A stretch of 64,000 nucleotides of DNA, taken from assembly GCA_017940545.1 (NCBI GenBank), contig JAGAYI010000016.1, positions 1 through 64,000 of the forward strand, written 5' to 3'. A model generated the notes under the pieces. It was not told where the DNA came from and did not search any database. It worked only from the letters and a program-made list of their open reading frames with translations. The number at the start of each line of letters is the position of its first letter. Position 1 is the stretch's first letter. Shown here piece after piece: positions 1 to 8,038 of this stretch. The stretch is from Prevotella sp. (GTDB lineage: Bacteria > Bacteroidota > Bacteroidia > Bacteroidales > Bacteroidaceae). A program made the translations under genes and the position numbers.

Positions 1-162
1 ATGAGAGCGTTCTTTGGTTTGGTGAGAAGTGTGTAGGAATATGTAAGTCCTCTCGTTTCTAAAGTGTTACCAGTTTCTTCTTTAAATAATGGTAACTAAT
101 TGATATTCAATATCAAAATAGAACTTATACTATTTGGAGACTGTTCTCAATTCAATGTTCTG

Positions 163-262
163 CTATAAAGTGTCTGAAAGAGCACCCGACTCGGAGCCAC
201 CGCCTGTTTCGTGACTCATCGTCGGGTGCAAAGGTACAACAAAATTCTGGGATAACCAAATA
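163..262 (-). promoter_or_regulatory. Leftward promoter with hairpin leader and 18-codon mini-ORF
   Basis: On the minus strand a -7 box TACCTTTG lies at 236-229 and a TTG at 259-257, 20 bp upstream, which matches the Bacteroidetes promoter. The transcript would start near 224 and run left. It opens with an inverted repeat, GCACCCGAC at 229-221 against GTCGGGTGC at 190-182. An ATG at 219 opens an 18-codon frame (MSHETGGG...) ending at 163. No longer gene follows before the window edge, so this is a leader or a small RNA. Function unknown. Confidence 0.5.
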
Positions 263-281
263 TAAGCACTTGTTTTAACAG

Positions 282-1232
282 TTACTCATAACGTTGATGC
301 ATTTCAGTGATGCGCCACTTGATTTCCTGTCTGACATATTCTGGAGTCAGCACTTCTACTTCATTCCCCATCGCCAATATGGCTTGTATGAAATCGTAGG
401 TGGGAGCCAAACGTAGTTCAAAGATTGAATAGTCTGCCGTTTGTTCTGTCTCCCGTTGTGAATGGTGCAATGGTAAGGAGCGGAGGTACTCCCTGCGATG
501 GTTGATATCGTAGACTTTCAAGCGGATAGTCTCGACATCATATTCCTCTGGCTCGACGATAATGCCAAAAGCATCGGCGAAATAGTCGTCAACAGAAAAG
601 TCTCGCGGCATCTTGAAAGTAGCATCCGTTTGCTCCAGTTTCACAACCCGGTCCAATGCATAGCGGCGAATGCGTCCTTGATTAGTCAACTCTGTCGGTT
701 CTTTACCCTTGGGTTTATTCTCCATCACCCCAACGACGTACCACCTTTGGCGGAACACACGGACGCCGTAAGGTTCCAGCAGAATATAGCGCGGTTCTTC
801 GTCAAAATAGTCCTGATAAGTCACTGCCAGCACATGGTTCTCCCTCATAGCCTTCAGTACCTCCAGGAGATAGTCGTTGCCTGAAGGAATATTCTCATAC
901 ATCACCCGCTCTCTCAGTCCACGACTATCCTGCAAGAGCCCGTTTACAGCAAAGGCAGACAACAGCCAGTCCTTTACGGTGTCGTTCTCCAGCCAGTCGC
1001 GCTGCACAATACGATAGCGGTAGCCATTACGGGCATCAGAGGAGATGTCGATATCGAACGTCTCCTCTATCGCCCTTAAGCAGTCAGCAAACGTCCGCTT
1101 GGGCAGGGATGTTCCTTGCATGTTCTGCGTGCTCTGTTCCCACCGCTCTGCAAACTCCCTGTAAGTCAGTCCCTTGGGATTCTGGTACAGCTCGCTCAGT
1201 ATCCAGATATGTCTGCGCAAATAGTCCTTCAT
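282..1232 (-). CDS. WYL-domain transcriptional regulator
   Basis: Predicted ligand-responsive DNA-binding regulator of 316 residues. Roughly the first 75 residues look like a helix-turn-helix module (LRRHIWILSELYQNPKGLTY). Residues about 130-200 form the WYL domain, with VTYQDYFDEEP, LLEPYGVRVF and RQRWYVVGV. A C-terminal extension (WCX-like) follows. WYL proteins often regulate defence or DNA-damage genes, but no target is evident here. The start at 1232 fits because the TAACTTTG box at 1244-1237 leaves only four bases before the ATG, so the mRNA may be leaderless. The gene stands alone. Confidence 0.85.
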   Translation of the reverse strand: MKDYLRRHIWILSELYQNPKGLTYREFAERWEQSTQNMQGTSLPKRTFADCLRAIEETFDIDISSDARNGYRYRIVQRDWLENDTVKDWLLSAFAVNGLLQDSRGLRERVMYENIPSGNDYLLEVLKAMRENHVLAVTYQDYFDEEPRYILLEPYGVRVFRQRWYVVGVMENKPKGKEPTELTNQGRIRRYALDRVVKLEQTDATFKMPRDFSVDDYFADAFGIIVEPEEYDVETIRLKVYDINHRREYLRSLPLHHSQRETEQTADYSIFELRLAPTYDFIQAILAMGNEVEVLTPEYVRQEIKWRITEMHQRYE

Positions 1233-1234
1233 GC

Positions 1235-1311
1235 TGCAAAGTTACGATTAAACGAATGAAATACAAAAGAAAAGTCAGTTTTTCTTTTTATTTCTGAGAG
1301 ATAGTAACTTC
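1235..1311 (-). repeat. Promoter-bearing repeat element, copy 1
   Basis: Read on the minus strand, this stretch resembles 3448-3525 almost throughout: GAAGTTACT, then a purine block with AAAAAGAAAAAC, then a pyrimidine block, then CGTAACTTTGCA. It supplies the promoter of the WYL gene. Two unrelated genes carrying the same ~77-bp upstream region suggests a dispersed promoter-containing repeat. Confidence 0.55.
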
Positions 1312-1426
1312 GGCGTAAGCCACAGTCACGACTTTTATTTGAAAACGCGAGCACGTTCTTCGTATTTTTGAATCGCTTCCATAGCTGATAATATTTGATT
1401 AGGTGGTTCACGGGCATTATCTCCCC

Positions 1427-2440
1427 TTATTTTATTCTCTCCCAATGATGGTTGAAATTGTCATGATAGGGACATTGGCCAGTGAAAAAGTCTGGGCCTT
1501 TATCTGGCATTTGTATTATTGAATGGCAATATTTGCATTCGTAATTGTAGATAGTATTGCTACGCTCCTCATAATAATAACGTTCTTGTTCTCTTCTTGC
1601 CTCTTCTTGGCGCTCCTGTTCTTCGATTGGTTCAACAATCTCTTTCATGAAAGCAGCATCATAGACACTAATAAATTTTTTTATACCTTCAGCATCATTT
1701 AATTGATCTGCAGGATATTCATAATACAGAATAGGTCTATTACCTCCCTCGCTTATGATATAATTAGGTGACAACTCAGCGATTTCTCCTTTAAAATTGA
1801 TAGCAGCTTCACGTGTTACTAACCCACAATCCGATTCATACCCCATTATTTTGGATTGCATCGTGTTCAAGATAGATGTGTTCCCATATATTCGTTTAAT
1901 GAAATATTCTATACTCACACCCGTAGCGTTACCTGAAATTCCCGTTACTTTCAAGTTGCCTTTATCAGTAAGATCCCATTTCTCCATCATCACAACATTA
2001 GGGAGACCAGAGGATAAGATTACTCCCCACCAGTCTTTTTCTTTTTCACCCTTAACATAGACAAAGCCATTCTTAACAATAGCTGTTCGGGCATCCTCCA
2101 AGACCGCACTTACTATATCATACTGTGCTGAGCATGGTACGACTTTAGTTGTTAAATCTGGTTTTAAAGAATCAATATCAAGAACGACTTGGTTTGGCCA
2201 TTGTCCCTTTTTGAGCAGGACTTTTTTTGAGTCTATGTCATCATATATCAATTCAGTATCTGTTTTGTAGACGATATAGTGCTCAGCACCAGTGTCGTCA
2301 TTGGAATGCGCAAGAATCTTTGCTCCCTGCTCCTTTAACTTTTCAATGCGATTGTTCACTTCTTTTGGGTAGTTCATTGAACATGAACAGAAGCAGACTG
2401 TAATAACAGCTGAAATAATTATCAATACGTTTGTCTTCAT
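1427..2440 (-). CDS. Exported lipoprotein with C-terminal zinc-ribbon-like motif
   Basis: A 337-residue protein not assigned to a family. The N-terminus has a short basic start, a hydrophobic stretch and a cysteine-rich end (VCFCSCSMN), consistent with a lipoprotein signal. The middle has no motif I recognise. Residues about 265-290 are Glu/Arg-rich and probably helical (EEQERQEEARREQERYYY). The tail carries YECKYCH and QCPYHDNFNHHW, which could bind a metal ion. A metal-binding motif on an exported protein is unusual. It is monocistronic, between the WYL gene and the Abi-like gene. Confidence 0.6.
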   Translation of the reverse strand: MKTNVLIIISAVITVCFCSCSMNYPKEVNNRIEKLKEQGAKILAHSNDDTGAEHYIVYKTDTELIYDDIDSKKVLLKKGQWPNQVVLDIDSLKPDLTTKVVPCSAQYDIVSAVLEDARTAIVKNGFVYVKGEKEKDWWGVILSSGLPNVVMMEKWDLTDKGNLKVTGISGNATGVSIEYFIKRIYGNTSILNTMQSKIMGYESDCGLVTREAAINFKGEIAELSPNYIISEGGNRPILYYEYPADQLNDAEGIKKFISVYDAAFMKEIVEPIEEQERQEEARREQERYYYEERSNTIYNYECKYCHSIIQMPDKGPDFFTGQCPYHDNFNHHWERIK

Positions 2441-2580
2441 TGTTTTAAATATAAGTTTTGTTTGTTATTATAGCAATTTGGCTGCAAAAATAGTGCGTGG
2501 CTATGCGAAATTCCTGCATACCTATGATAAAAATTTCATAAAAGTTTTGTACCTTTGCACCACAGAAAAGAAAATTCAAT

Positions 2581-3273
2581 ATGAGATACAGCGAGTTTGA
2601 AGAACTCTTCTCAGCCAAAAGGATGCAAAAATACCTTGCCGCCTGTAATAACGACACGCGACGGGCAATGACACTCTATCGGTATAATCTGAAGTTGTCG
2701 CAAGAGATGTTTACCATCATCAGTTGCTTTGAGGTTGTGCTACGCAACCGCATTGATAAGGAGATGGTGTCTCAGCGTGGCAACGACTGGCTGCGTGATG
2801 CCATACTTCCTAACGGTGCGTTGTACTATGACCGTCGTGTAGAGAATACACGAAAGATTATTGAGAAGGCTTATAACGGGCTGATGCGTGAGGGCAACTA
2901 TTCGCACTCAAAGTTACTGTCGGAAATGGAGTTCGGTGTATGGAAGTATATGTTCTCCAATGCTGCCTACGCTTTAATGGGCCAAAGACTTTTACGAATA
3001 TTCCCCAACAAGCCCACTTCCTCCCGTCAGCACAGATACGACAATACATACGTGTTTCAGGAACTTGACTATATCAACAAGTTGCGCAACCGTATTGCCC
3101 ATCATGAGCCGATATGTTTTGCTCGCCCTAATGCAGTTATTGACACCTCATACGTTCTCAACCAATATGCCCGAATGATGAAACTCTTCCAATGGATGAA
3201 CGTTGATGGGGCTTCGCTGGTTTATGGCCTCGACCATGTAGGGAACGTAAGCGGAAAAGTGATGTGTATATAG
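2581..3273 (+). CDS. Abi-like (Abi_2/HEPN-type) protein
   Basis: A 230-residue protein resembling the Abi_2 abortive-infection family. The N-terminal part has RAMTLYRYNLKLSQEMF and EVVLRNRIDKEM. A later motif, INKLRNRIAHHEPIC, contains the R-x4-H signature of HEPN RNases, which are toxins or antiviral nucleases. Promoter TACCTTTG lies at 2550-2557, about 23 bases before the ATG. No partner antitoxin gene adjoins it. The assignment rests on motifs; antiviral activity is inferred. Confidence 0.75.
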   Translation: MRYSEFEELFSAKRMQKYLAACNNDTRRAMTLYRYNLKLSQEMFTIISCFEVVLRNRIDKEMVSQRGNDWLRDAILPNGALYYDRRVENTRKIIEKAYNGLMREGNYSHSKLLSEMEFGVWKYMFSNAAYALMGQRLLRIFPNKPTSSRQHRYDNTYVFQELDYINKLRNRIAHHEPICFARPNAVIDTSYVLNQYARMMKLFQWMNVDGASLVYGLDHVGNVSGKVMCI

Positions 3274-3301
3274 GGTTTTTCGCAAAAAAGTCCCAAAACA
3301 T

Positions 3302-3383
3302 TTGCAATATTCGAAAATTATGTTTATCTTTGCAACGTTGATTCCCGGCAGCCTCTGAATTTCAAGCTGTCGGGTCTGTTTTT
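3302..3383 (+). ncRNA. Candidate very short RNA: promoter plus terminator hairpin
   Basis: A TTG at 3302-3304 and TATCTTTG at 3325-3332 form a good promoter (20-bp spacing). About 12 bases later comes a hairpin, CCCGGCAGC at 3344-3352 against GCTGTCGGG at 3366-3374, followed by a T-rich run. No reading frame fits between, so the product would be an RNA of roughly 45-50 nt. It could instead be an attenuator for the GH10-like gene downstream. Confidence 0.4.
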
Positions 3384-3426
3384 ATAAAGCACCGTCCAAA
3401 TGCTGATATATGCTCTCGACTTTTCG

Positions 3427-3525
3427 TAACTTTGCGACAAAAGTCGCGAAGTTACTTTCGTTCGAAAATGAAAAGAAAAACGAGTTTTCCCTTTGCATTT
3501 TGCTCACTTATTCGTAACTTTGCAC
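3427..3525 (+). repeat. Tandem promoters within promoter-bearing repeat, copy 2
   Basis: Two identical TTCGTAACTTTGC boxes occur, one near 3427 and one near 3515. The first is followed by a near-palindrome (GTAACTTTGCGAC, then GTCGCGAAGTTAC). The stretch 3448-3525 matches the minus-strand upstream region of the WYL gene (1235-1311). The second box ends eight bases before the ATG at 3531. Confidence 0.55.
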
Positions 3526-3530
3526 GCATT

Positions 3531-5168
3531 ATGAAAAAAATCTTATCTATCCTAATTGTGACTTTTCTGACGGCACTCACCGCCACGGCACAGCCAACGG
3601 TGGTCAAAACAGAAATGCGTGCCGTCTGGCTGACCATCATCGGAGGCATTGACTGGCCACGCACCGAAGCACAAAACGAGAGTTCCATGAGGAAACAACA
3701 GCAGGAGCTCTGCCACATACTCGACGAGTTGAAAGCAGCCAACATCAACTGTGTGCTGATGCACACCAGGGTACGTGCCAGCGTGGTTTATCCCTCACAA
3801 ATAGAACCGTGGTATGAGTTCCTGGCAGGCAAGTGCGGTCGTTCGCCCGGCTATGACCCCCTGCAGTTCTGCATTGACGAATGTCACAAGCGCGGCATGG
3901 AATGTCACGCCTGGGTGGTCACCATACCCGTAGGAAAATGGAATAGTGCGGCCACGAAACAGCTGCGCCAGAAGATGCCCAAGAACATCGTCAAGATAGG
4001 GGATGAGGGATTCATGAACCCGGAACGTCCAGAGACAGCCGACTACCTGGCACGCATCTGCCGGGAAATCACGGAGCGCTACGACATTGACGGCATTCAC
4101 TTAGACTACATCCGCTATCCGGAAAACTGGAAGATAAAGGTATCGCGCGAGGAAGGTCGCCGCCATATTACCCACATCGTAAAAGTCATTCGTCAAGCGG
4201 TGAAAAGCGTGAAGCCCTGGGTGATGTACAGCTGTTCACCCATCGGGAAGTTTGACGATCTGCCACGCTACAACAGCCGGGGTTGGAATGCTTACACCAA
4301 GGTGTGCCAGGATGCACAAGGCTGGCTGCGCGACGGGCTGATGGACGCCCTCTTCCCCATGATGTACTTCAAGGGCGACCACTTCTATCCCTTTGCCGTT
4401 GACTGGCAGCAACATGACAGCAAACGCATCGTGGCCGGTGGATTAGGCACCTACATGCTTGACCGAGGCCAGCAAAACTGGCCCTTAGACGTGATGAAGC
4501 GCGAGATGTATGTGTTGCGCTCACTCGGAATAGGTCACGCCCACTTCCGCAGCAAGTTCTTTACCGATAACACCAAGGGCATCTATGACTTCAGTAAGGA
4601 GGAGTTTGACCGCTACCCTGCCCTCGTACCCCCCATGACGTGGGAGCATGCCGAGGCTCCAGATGCACCGGCCACGGTCAGCAAGGAGGGCAACATACTG
4701 ACCTGGAGTGCCGTCACAACCGGTGAGAGCTATACCTTATATAATATATATGCCAGCAAGACAACACCCGTGAATACTGCTGATGCCCGTAACCTCGTCG
4801 CCACACGTGTCATGAACACCACATGGCAGGCAGACCCGTCCATGCATTATGCCGTGACGGCCATTGACCGCTATGGCAACGAAGGCCCTGCCCGTCAGGA
4901 TGTGGCAACATCGGCCGAGATTGACTTGCCCAGCACGACGCAAGCTCCGAATGTGGAGCTCCTGCATTCGGACGGCAACTATCTGACCATTCCCTCCGGA
5001 CATGAGAACAACAGCTACTTAGCCGTTGAAACCATGCAGGGAACCATTATTGCCACCTACCCCAACACGCAGCGTTTAGACATCAGCAAACTGCCCAAGG
5101 GCTTCTATCTGCTGAAAACGCTCCAGGAACAAGGCATAGCACGGCGTGTGGGCTACTTTATGAAGTAA
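3531..5168 (+). CDS. Secreted GH10-like hydrolase (GHL10/DUF187 family)
   Basis: Predicted exported glycoside-hydrolase-like protein of 545 residues. A signal peptide (MKKILSILIVTFLTALTATAQ) is followed by the GHL10 barrel: EMRAVWLTIIGGIDWP near the start, then CVLMHTRVRA, and ERYDIDGIHLDYIRYP as the conserved central strand. Residues about 365-450 look like a fibronectin-III-like domain. The C-terminus resembles a Bacteroidetes sorting tail (LPKGFYLLKTLQEQG). The start at 3531 is chosen because the promoter box ends at 3522 and the signal peptide begins there. Substrate unknown; relatives act on cell-surface glycans. Confidence 0.85.
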   Translation: MKKILSILIVTFLTALTATAQPTVVKTEMRAVWLTIIGGIDWPRTEAQNESSMRKQQQELCHILDELKAANINCVLMHTRVRASVVYPSQIEPWYEFLAGKCGRSPGYDPLQFCIDECHKRGMECHAWVVTIPVGKWNSAATKQLRQKMPKNIVKIGDEGFMNPERPETADYLARICREITERYDIDGIHLDYIRYPENWKIKVSREEGRRHITHIVKVIRQAVKSVKPWVMYSCSPIGKFDDLPRYNSRGWNAYTKVCQDAQGWLRDGLMDALFPMMYFKGDHFYPFAVDWQQHDSKRIVAGGLGTYMLDRGQQNWPLDVMKREMYVLRSLGIGHAHFRSKFFTDNTKGIYDFSKEEFDRYPALVPPMTWEHAEAPDAPATVSKEGNILTWSAVTTGESYTLYNIYASKTTPVNTADARNLVATRVMNTTWQADPSMHYAVTAIDRYGNEGPARQDVATSAEIDLPSTTQAPNVELLHSDGNYLTIPSGHENNSYLAVETMQGTIIATYPNTQRLDISKLPKGFYLLKTLQEQGIARRVGYFMK

Positions 5169-5189
5169 GGGGGAAGAAGGTCGAAGGGG

Positions 5190-5810
5190 TTATGCTTCGT
5201 CACTGCCACGTAACGTCGGTAGCGACAAGTGGTAGCGTACGGCGAGAAAACGAATCATGCAGATAAAGAGAAAAGTCAGCACGACGACAAGCCCCTGAGA
5301 CAATCCCACTACCGTCAGCAACCAGTAGAGCAGGCCGCCCACGACGCAGGCCATGGCATAGATTTCGCGGTGGAAGATGACTGGCTCATTATTAAGCAGG
5401 ACATCACGGATGACCCCACCGGCAGCACCCGTTATGCAACCCAGAATGATGGAAACCCAGAAGGGATGGCCGAAGAGCAGACTCTTCTGAAGTCCGGCGA
5501 TGGTAAAGAGTGCCAAACCGAAGGTGTCAAACACAAACCACGCATTCTGGAGCCATTTCATCTGATGGTGAAAGGTGACGACGAAGAGCAGGGCGATGGC
5601 CGTACAGATGAGATACATGGGGGTGGTCATCCAAAAAGGAGTGGTACCTAACAACAAATCACGAATGGTTCCTCCGCCGATGGCAACGGCTACGCCACAG
5701 ACATAGCCGCCAAACCAGTCGAAACGTTTGGCTGCCGCATGACGGATGCCCGAGATGGCAAACGCAAAGGTTCCCAGAATCTCAAGAATATACTGTAAAG
5801 TGTCGTTCAT
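5190..5810 (-). CDS. TRIC/UPF0126-family membrane protein
   Basis: A 206-residue integral membrane protein with two copies of the UPF0126 (TRIC-like) repeat. Each has three hydrophobic segments and a GG-x-x-RD motif: GGGTIRDLLLG near residue 50 and GAAGGVIRDVLLN near residue 137. Bacterial TRIC proteins form trimeric cation channels; other UPF0126 members are linked to glycine transport. Its ATG overlaps the rarA stop by an ATGA, so it is translated from the rarA mRNA. Confidence 0.85.
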   Translation of the reverse strand: MNDTLQYILEILGTFAFAISGIRHAAAKRFDWFGGYVCGVAVAIGGGTIRDLLLGTTPFWMTTPMYLICTAIALLFVVTFHHQMKWLQNAWFVFDTFGLALFTIAGLQKSLLFGHPFWVSIILGCITGAAGGVIRDVLLNNEPVIFHREIYAMACVVGGLLYWLLTVVGLSQGLVVVLTFLFICMIRFLAVRYHLSLPTLRGSDEA

Positions 5811-7087
5811 TCTTCAAAACGTTTTCCCCAACATCGAAGCATTTGTTGATACAGCTTCTCCTCTGACGGTGTGTGTTGCGCATGCCACAGCCGCTGGGTG
5901 GTCAGCGCGTCGGGCATGTATTGCTGTTCAACGAAGTGTCCAGGATAGTCGTGCGCATATTTGTAACCATCGTGATAGCCCAAATCCTTCATCAGCCTAG
6001 CGGGTGCATTGCGCAAAGGCAGCGGTACGGGCTGGTTGCCCGTCTGACGAACCAACTGCAAGGCCGAGTCGATGCCTAAATAAGCAGAATTGCTCTTGGG
6101 CGACGTGGCCAGATAGACCACAGCCTCTGCCAAAGGGATGCGGCCCTCAGGCCAGCCTATTTTCATCACGGCATCGAAGGCGGCATTAGCCAGCAGCAGC
6201 GCATTGGGATTGGCCAGTCCTATATCCTCGGCAGCAGAAATGACCAGGCGACGCGCTATGAACTGTGGGTCTTCCCCACCCTCTATCATACGGGCCATCC
6301 AGTAGAGGGCAGCGTCAGGATCGCTGCCACGGATGCTCTTGATGAATGCCGAAATGATGTCGTAGTGCATCTCTCCATCCTTGTCGTAGGCCAAGGGATT
6401 CTGTTGCAAGCAGTGTTCCACCAACTGGTCGGTAATGACAAGTTCATCTTCCTTCTTGTCAGAATTCGTTGTTATTAACTCCAATATATTCAGAAGTTTA
6501 CGGGCGTCTCCTCCACTATACCTTAAAATGGCTCCCGTTTCTTTCAACATGATGTTCCGTTCACGCAGATAGATGTCTTCTTTCAGTGCACGTTGTAGCA
6601 GGAGCAGCAGGTCGTCCTTCTCCAACGACTTCAGCACGTAGAGTTGACAGCGTGAGAGCAACGGACGTATGACCTCGAAAGAAGGGTTCTCTGTCGTAGC
6701 ACCTATCAGTGTTACCGTACCTTTCTCTACAGCACCAAGCAGGGAGTCCTGCTGTGACTTGGAGAAACGGTGTATCTCGTCGATAAACAAAATGGGCGAC
6801 GGCTGATTGAAGAAACGTTCCTTCTGAGCACGCTCAATGACATCACGCACATCTTTCACGCCACTCGTCACAGCAGAGAGGGTGTGGAACGGCACGTCGA
6901 GCCGGTGGGCAATGATCTGGGCCAACGTGGTTTTGCCCACGCCCGGCGGTCCCCATAGAATAAAAGAAGAGATGCGTCCAGACTCAATCATCTGGCGCAA
7001 CACCGCACCCTGACCAACCAGGTGACGCTGTCCAATATATTCGTCCAGCGTCCGCGGACGCAGTCTCTCTGCTAAAGGTTCCGACAT
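5807..7087 (-). CDS. rarA: Replication-associated recombination protein A
   Basis: AAA+ ATPase of the RarA/MgsA/WRNIP1 family, 426 residues, acting at stalled replication forks. Walker A is GPPGVGKTT (about 46-54), Walker B is FIDEIHRF (about 101-108), sensor 1 is GATTENPSFE, and SGGDARKLLN is the sensor-2/arginine region. The C-terminal tetramerisation domain includes DPDAALYWMARMIEGGEDP and ISAAEDIGLANP. Promoter TATCTTTG at 7104-7097 leaves only nine bases before the ATG. Confidence 0.95.
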   Translation of the reverse strand: MSEPLAERLRPRTLDEYIGQRHLVGQGAVLRQMIESGRISSFILWGPPGVGKTTLAQIIAHRLDVPFHTLSAVTSGVKDVRDVIERAQKERFFNQPSPILFIDEIHRFSKSQQDSLLGAVEKGTVTLIGATTENPSFEVIRPLLSRCQLYVLKSLEKDDLLLLLQRALKEDIYLRERNIMLKETGAILRYSGGDARKLLNILELITTNSDKKEDELVITDQLVEHCLQQNPLAYDKDGEMHYDIISAFIKSIRGSDPDAALYWMARMIEGGEDPQFIARRLVISAAEDIGLANPNALLLANAAFDAVMKIGWPEGRIPLAEAVVYLATSPKSNSAYLGIDSALQLVRQTGNQPVPLPLRNAPARLMKDLGYHDGYKYAHDYPGHFVEQQYMPDALTTQRLWHAQHTPSEEKLYQQMLRCWGKRFEE

Positions 7088-7147
7088 AACGGCTGCAAAG
7101 ATACGAAAAAAATTGTAATAAGTAATTCATAATTCACAATTATTTAT

Positions 7148-7155
7148 TACCTTTG
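7148..7155 (+). promoter_or_regulatory. Promoter that decides the start of the next gene
   Basis: TACCTTTG at 7148-7155 is the -7 box. A potential GTG start at 7155 overlaps its last base and so cannot be translated from this transcript. The true start must be the ATG at 7185 or 7212. Confidence 0.6.
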
Positions 7156-7184
7156 TGGCCAAGATTACAAAAACATTTTATTGC

Positions 7185-8021
7185 ATGAAAACAAAACAAG
7201 AAGAAACAACAATGACAGTCAAGAAAGCACTGACGTTGAAGACACTGACAAAAAGTACGGTATGGGATGTCCAGGAAAACGACATTTTCCGTATGTGGGA
7301 GAGTGCCGAGAAAGACGCTGATATCCGTGACAACCTACGCCGTTACAAAGACATCATCCGCAGTGCGTTCATGATTGAAGAAGTCAAAGAGGAAGACATT
7401 GAGGCTGCCAAGAAGAAATATACCAAACAGGGGTACAAAGTAGGACAAATAAAGGTTGACGACCAGACGAAGATTACCTGGGCCATTAAGAAACGTCCCA
7501 TCATGCGCGTCACCGACCTGACCTACGAGAACATCCGCCACATCTCGGCTGCCAAGCTCATGGAAGTCATTGACCGGAATTTCGGAGGCGGCTGGGACTC
7601 CCTGTCGCAGTCTATTCAGGACATCATTGAAAGCGGATTCGACATTTCAACGACTACCCTGCCAAAAGACCGTCTGCATAAGCCAGGGGGCATGTATGAA
7701 AAGAAAGTGGCCGACGGCTACGAAGTGCTTGAAGTTGCCAAGGGCAGCTGGGTGGAAGCCATCTTTGCCAAGCTGAAACCGGAGAGCGAGAAACCACGCA
7801 TGAAATTCCAGACCAGCCGGGCGTTCAACGACGAGGAAGACGAAGAGGATGACCTGCCTGAGGATGACTACAAGAACCACGACGAGGAAGACGAGGAGAT
7901 GGAAGAGCCTACCACCTTTGACGACGAAGACATCAACGAAGACAACTATCGTACGACATTTGAAATTGAAACTGACCCAGACGAGGAAGCCGACGGGTTG
8001 GAAGACTACGTAGAAGACTAA
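7185..8021 (+). CDS. Conserved-looking protein with strongly acidic C-terminal tail
   Basis: Not recognised. About 278 residues from the ATG at 7185, or 269 from the ATG at 7212, which has a purine-rich AAGAAG upstream. The first ~190 residues are a soluble, evenly charged region. Residues about 200-278 form a long Asp/Glu tail (DEEDEEDDLPEDD and several similar blocks). Such tails can bind basic proteins or mimic nucleic acid. The gene ends 17 bases before hppA, so the two are probably co-transcribed. Function unknown. Confidence 0.7.
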   Translation: MKTKQEETTMTVKKALTLKTLTKSTVWDVQENDIFRMWESAEKDADIRDNLRRYKDIIRSAFMIEEVKEEDIEAAKKKYTKQGYKVGQIKVDDQTKITWAIKKRPIMRVTDLTYENIRHISAAKLMEVIDRNFGGGWDSLSQSIQDIIESGFDISTTTLPKDRLHKPGGMYEKKVADGYEVLEVAKGSWVEAIFAKLKPESEKPRMKFQTSRAFNDEEDEEDDLPEDDYKNHDEEDEEMEEPTTFDDEDINEDNYRTTFEIETDPDEEADGLEDYVED

Positions 8022-8038
8022 ACTCTGACTGAATAAAA

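Noticed and set aside
3432..3530. 33-residue N-terminal extension of the GH10-like protein
   Set aside because: It spans the promoter repeat, and a normal signal peptide starts at 3531.
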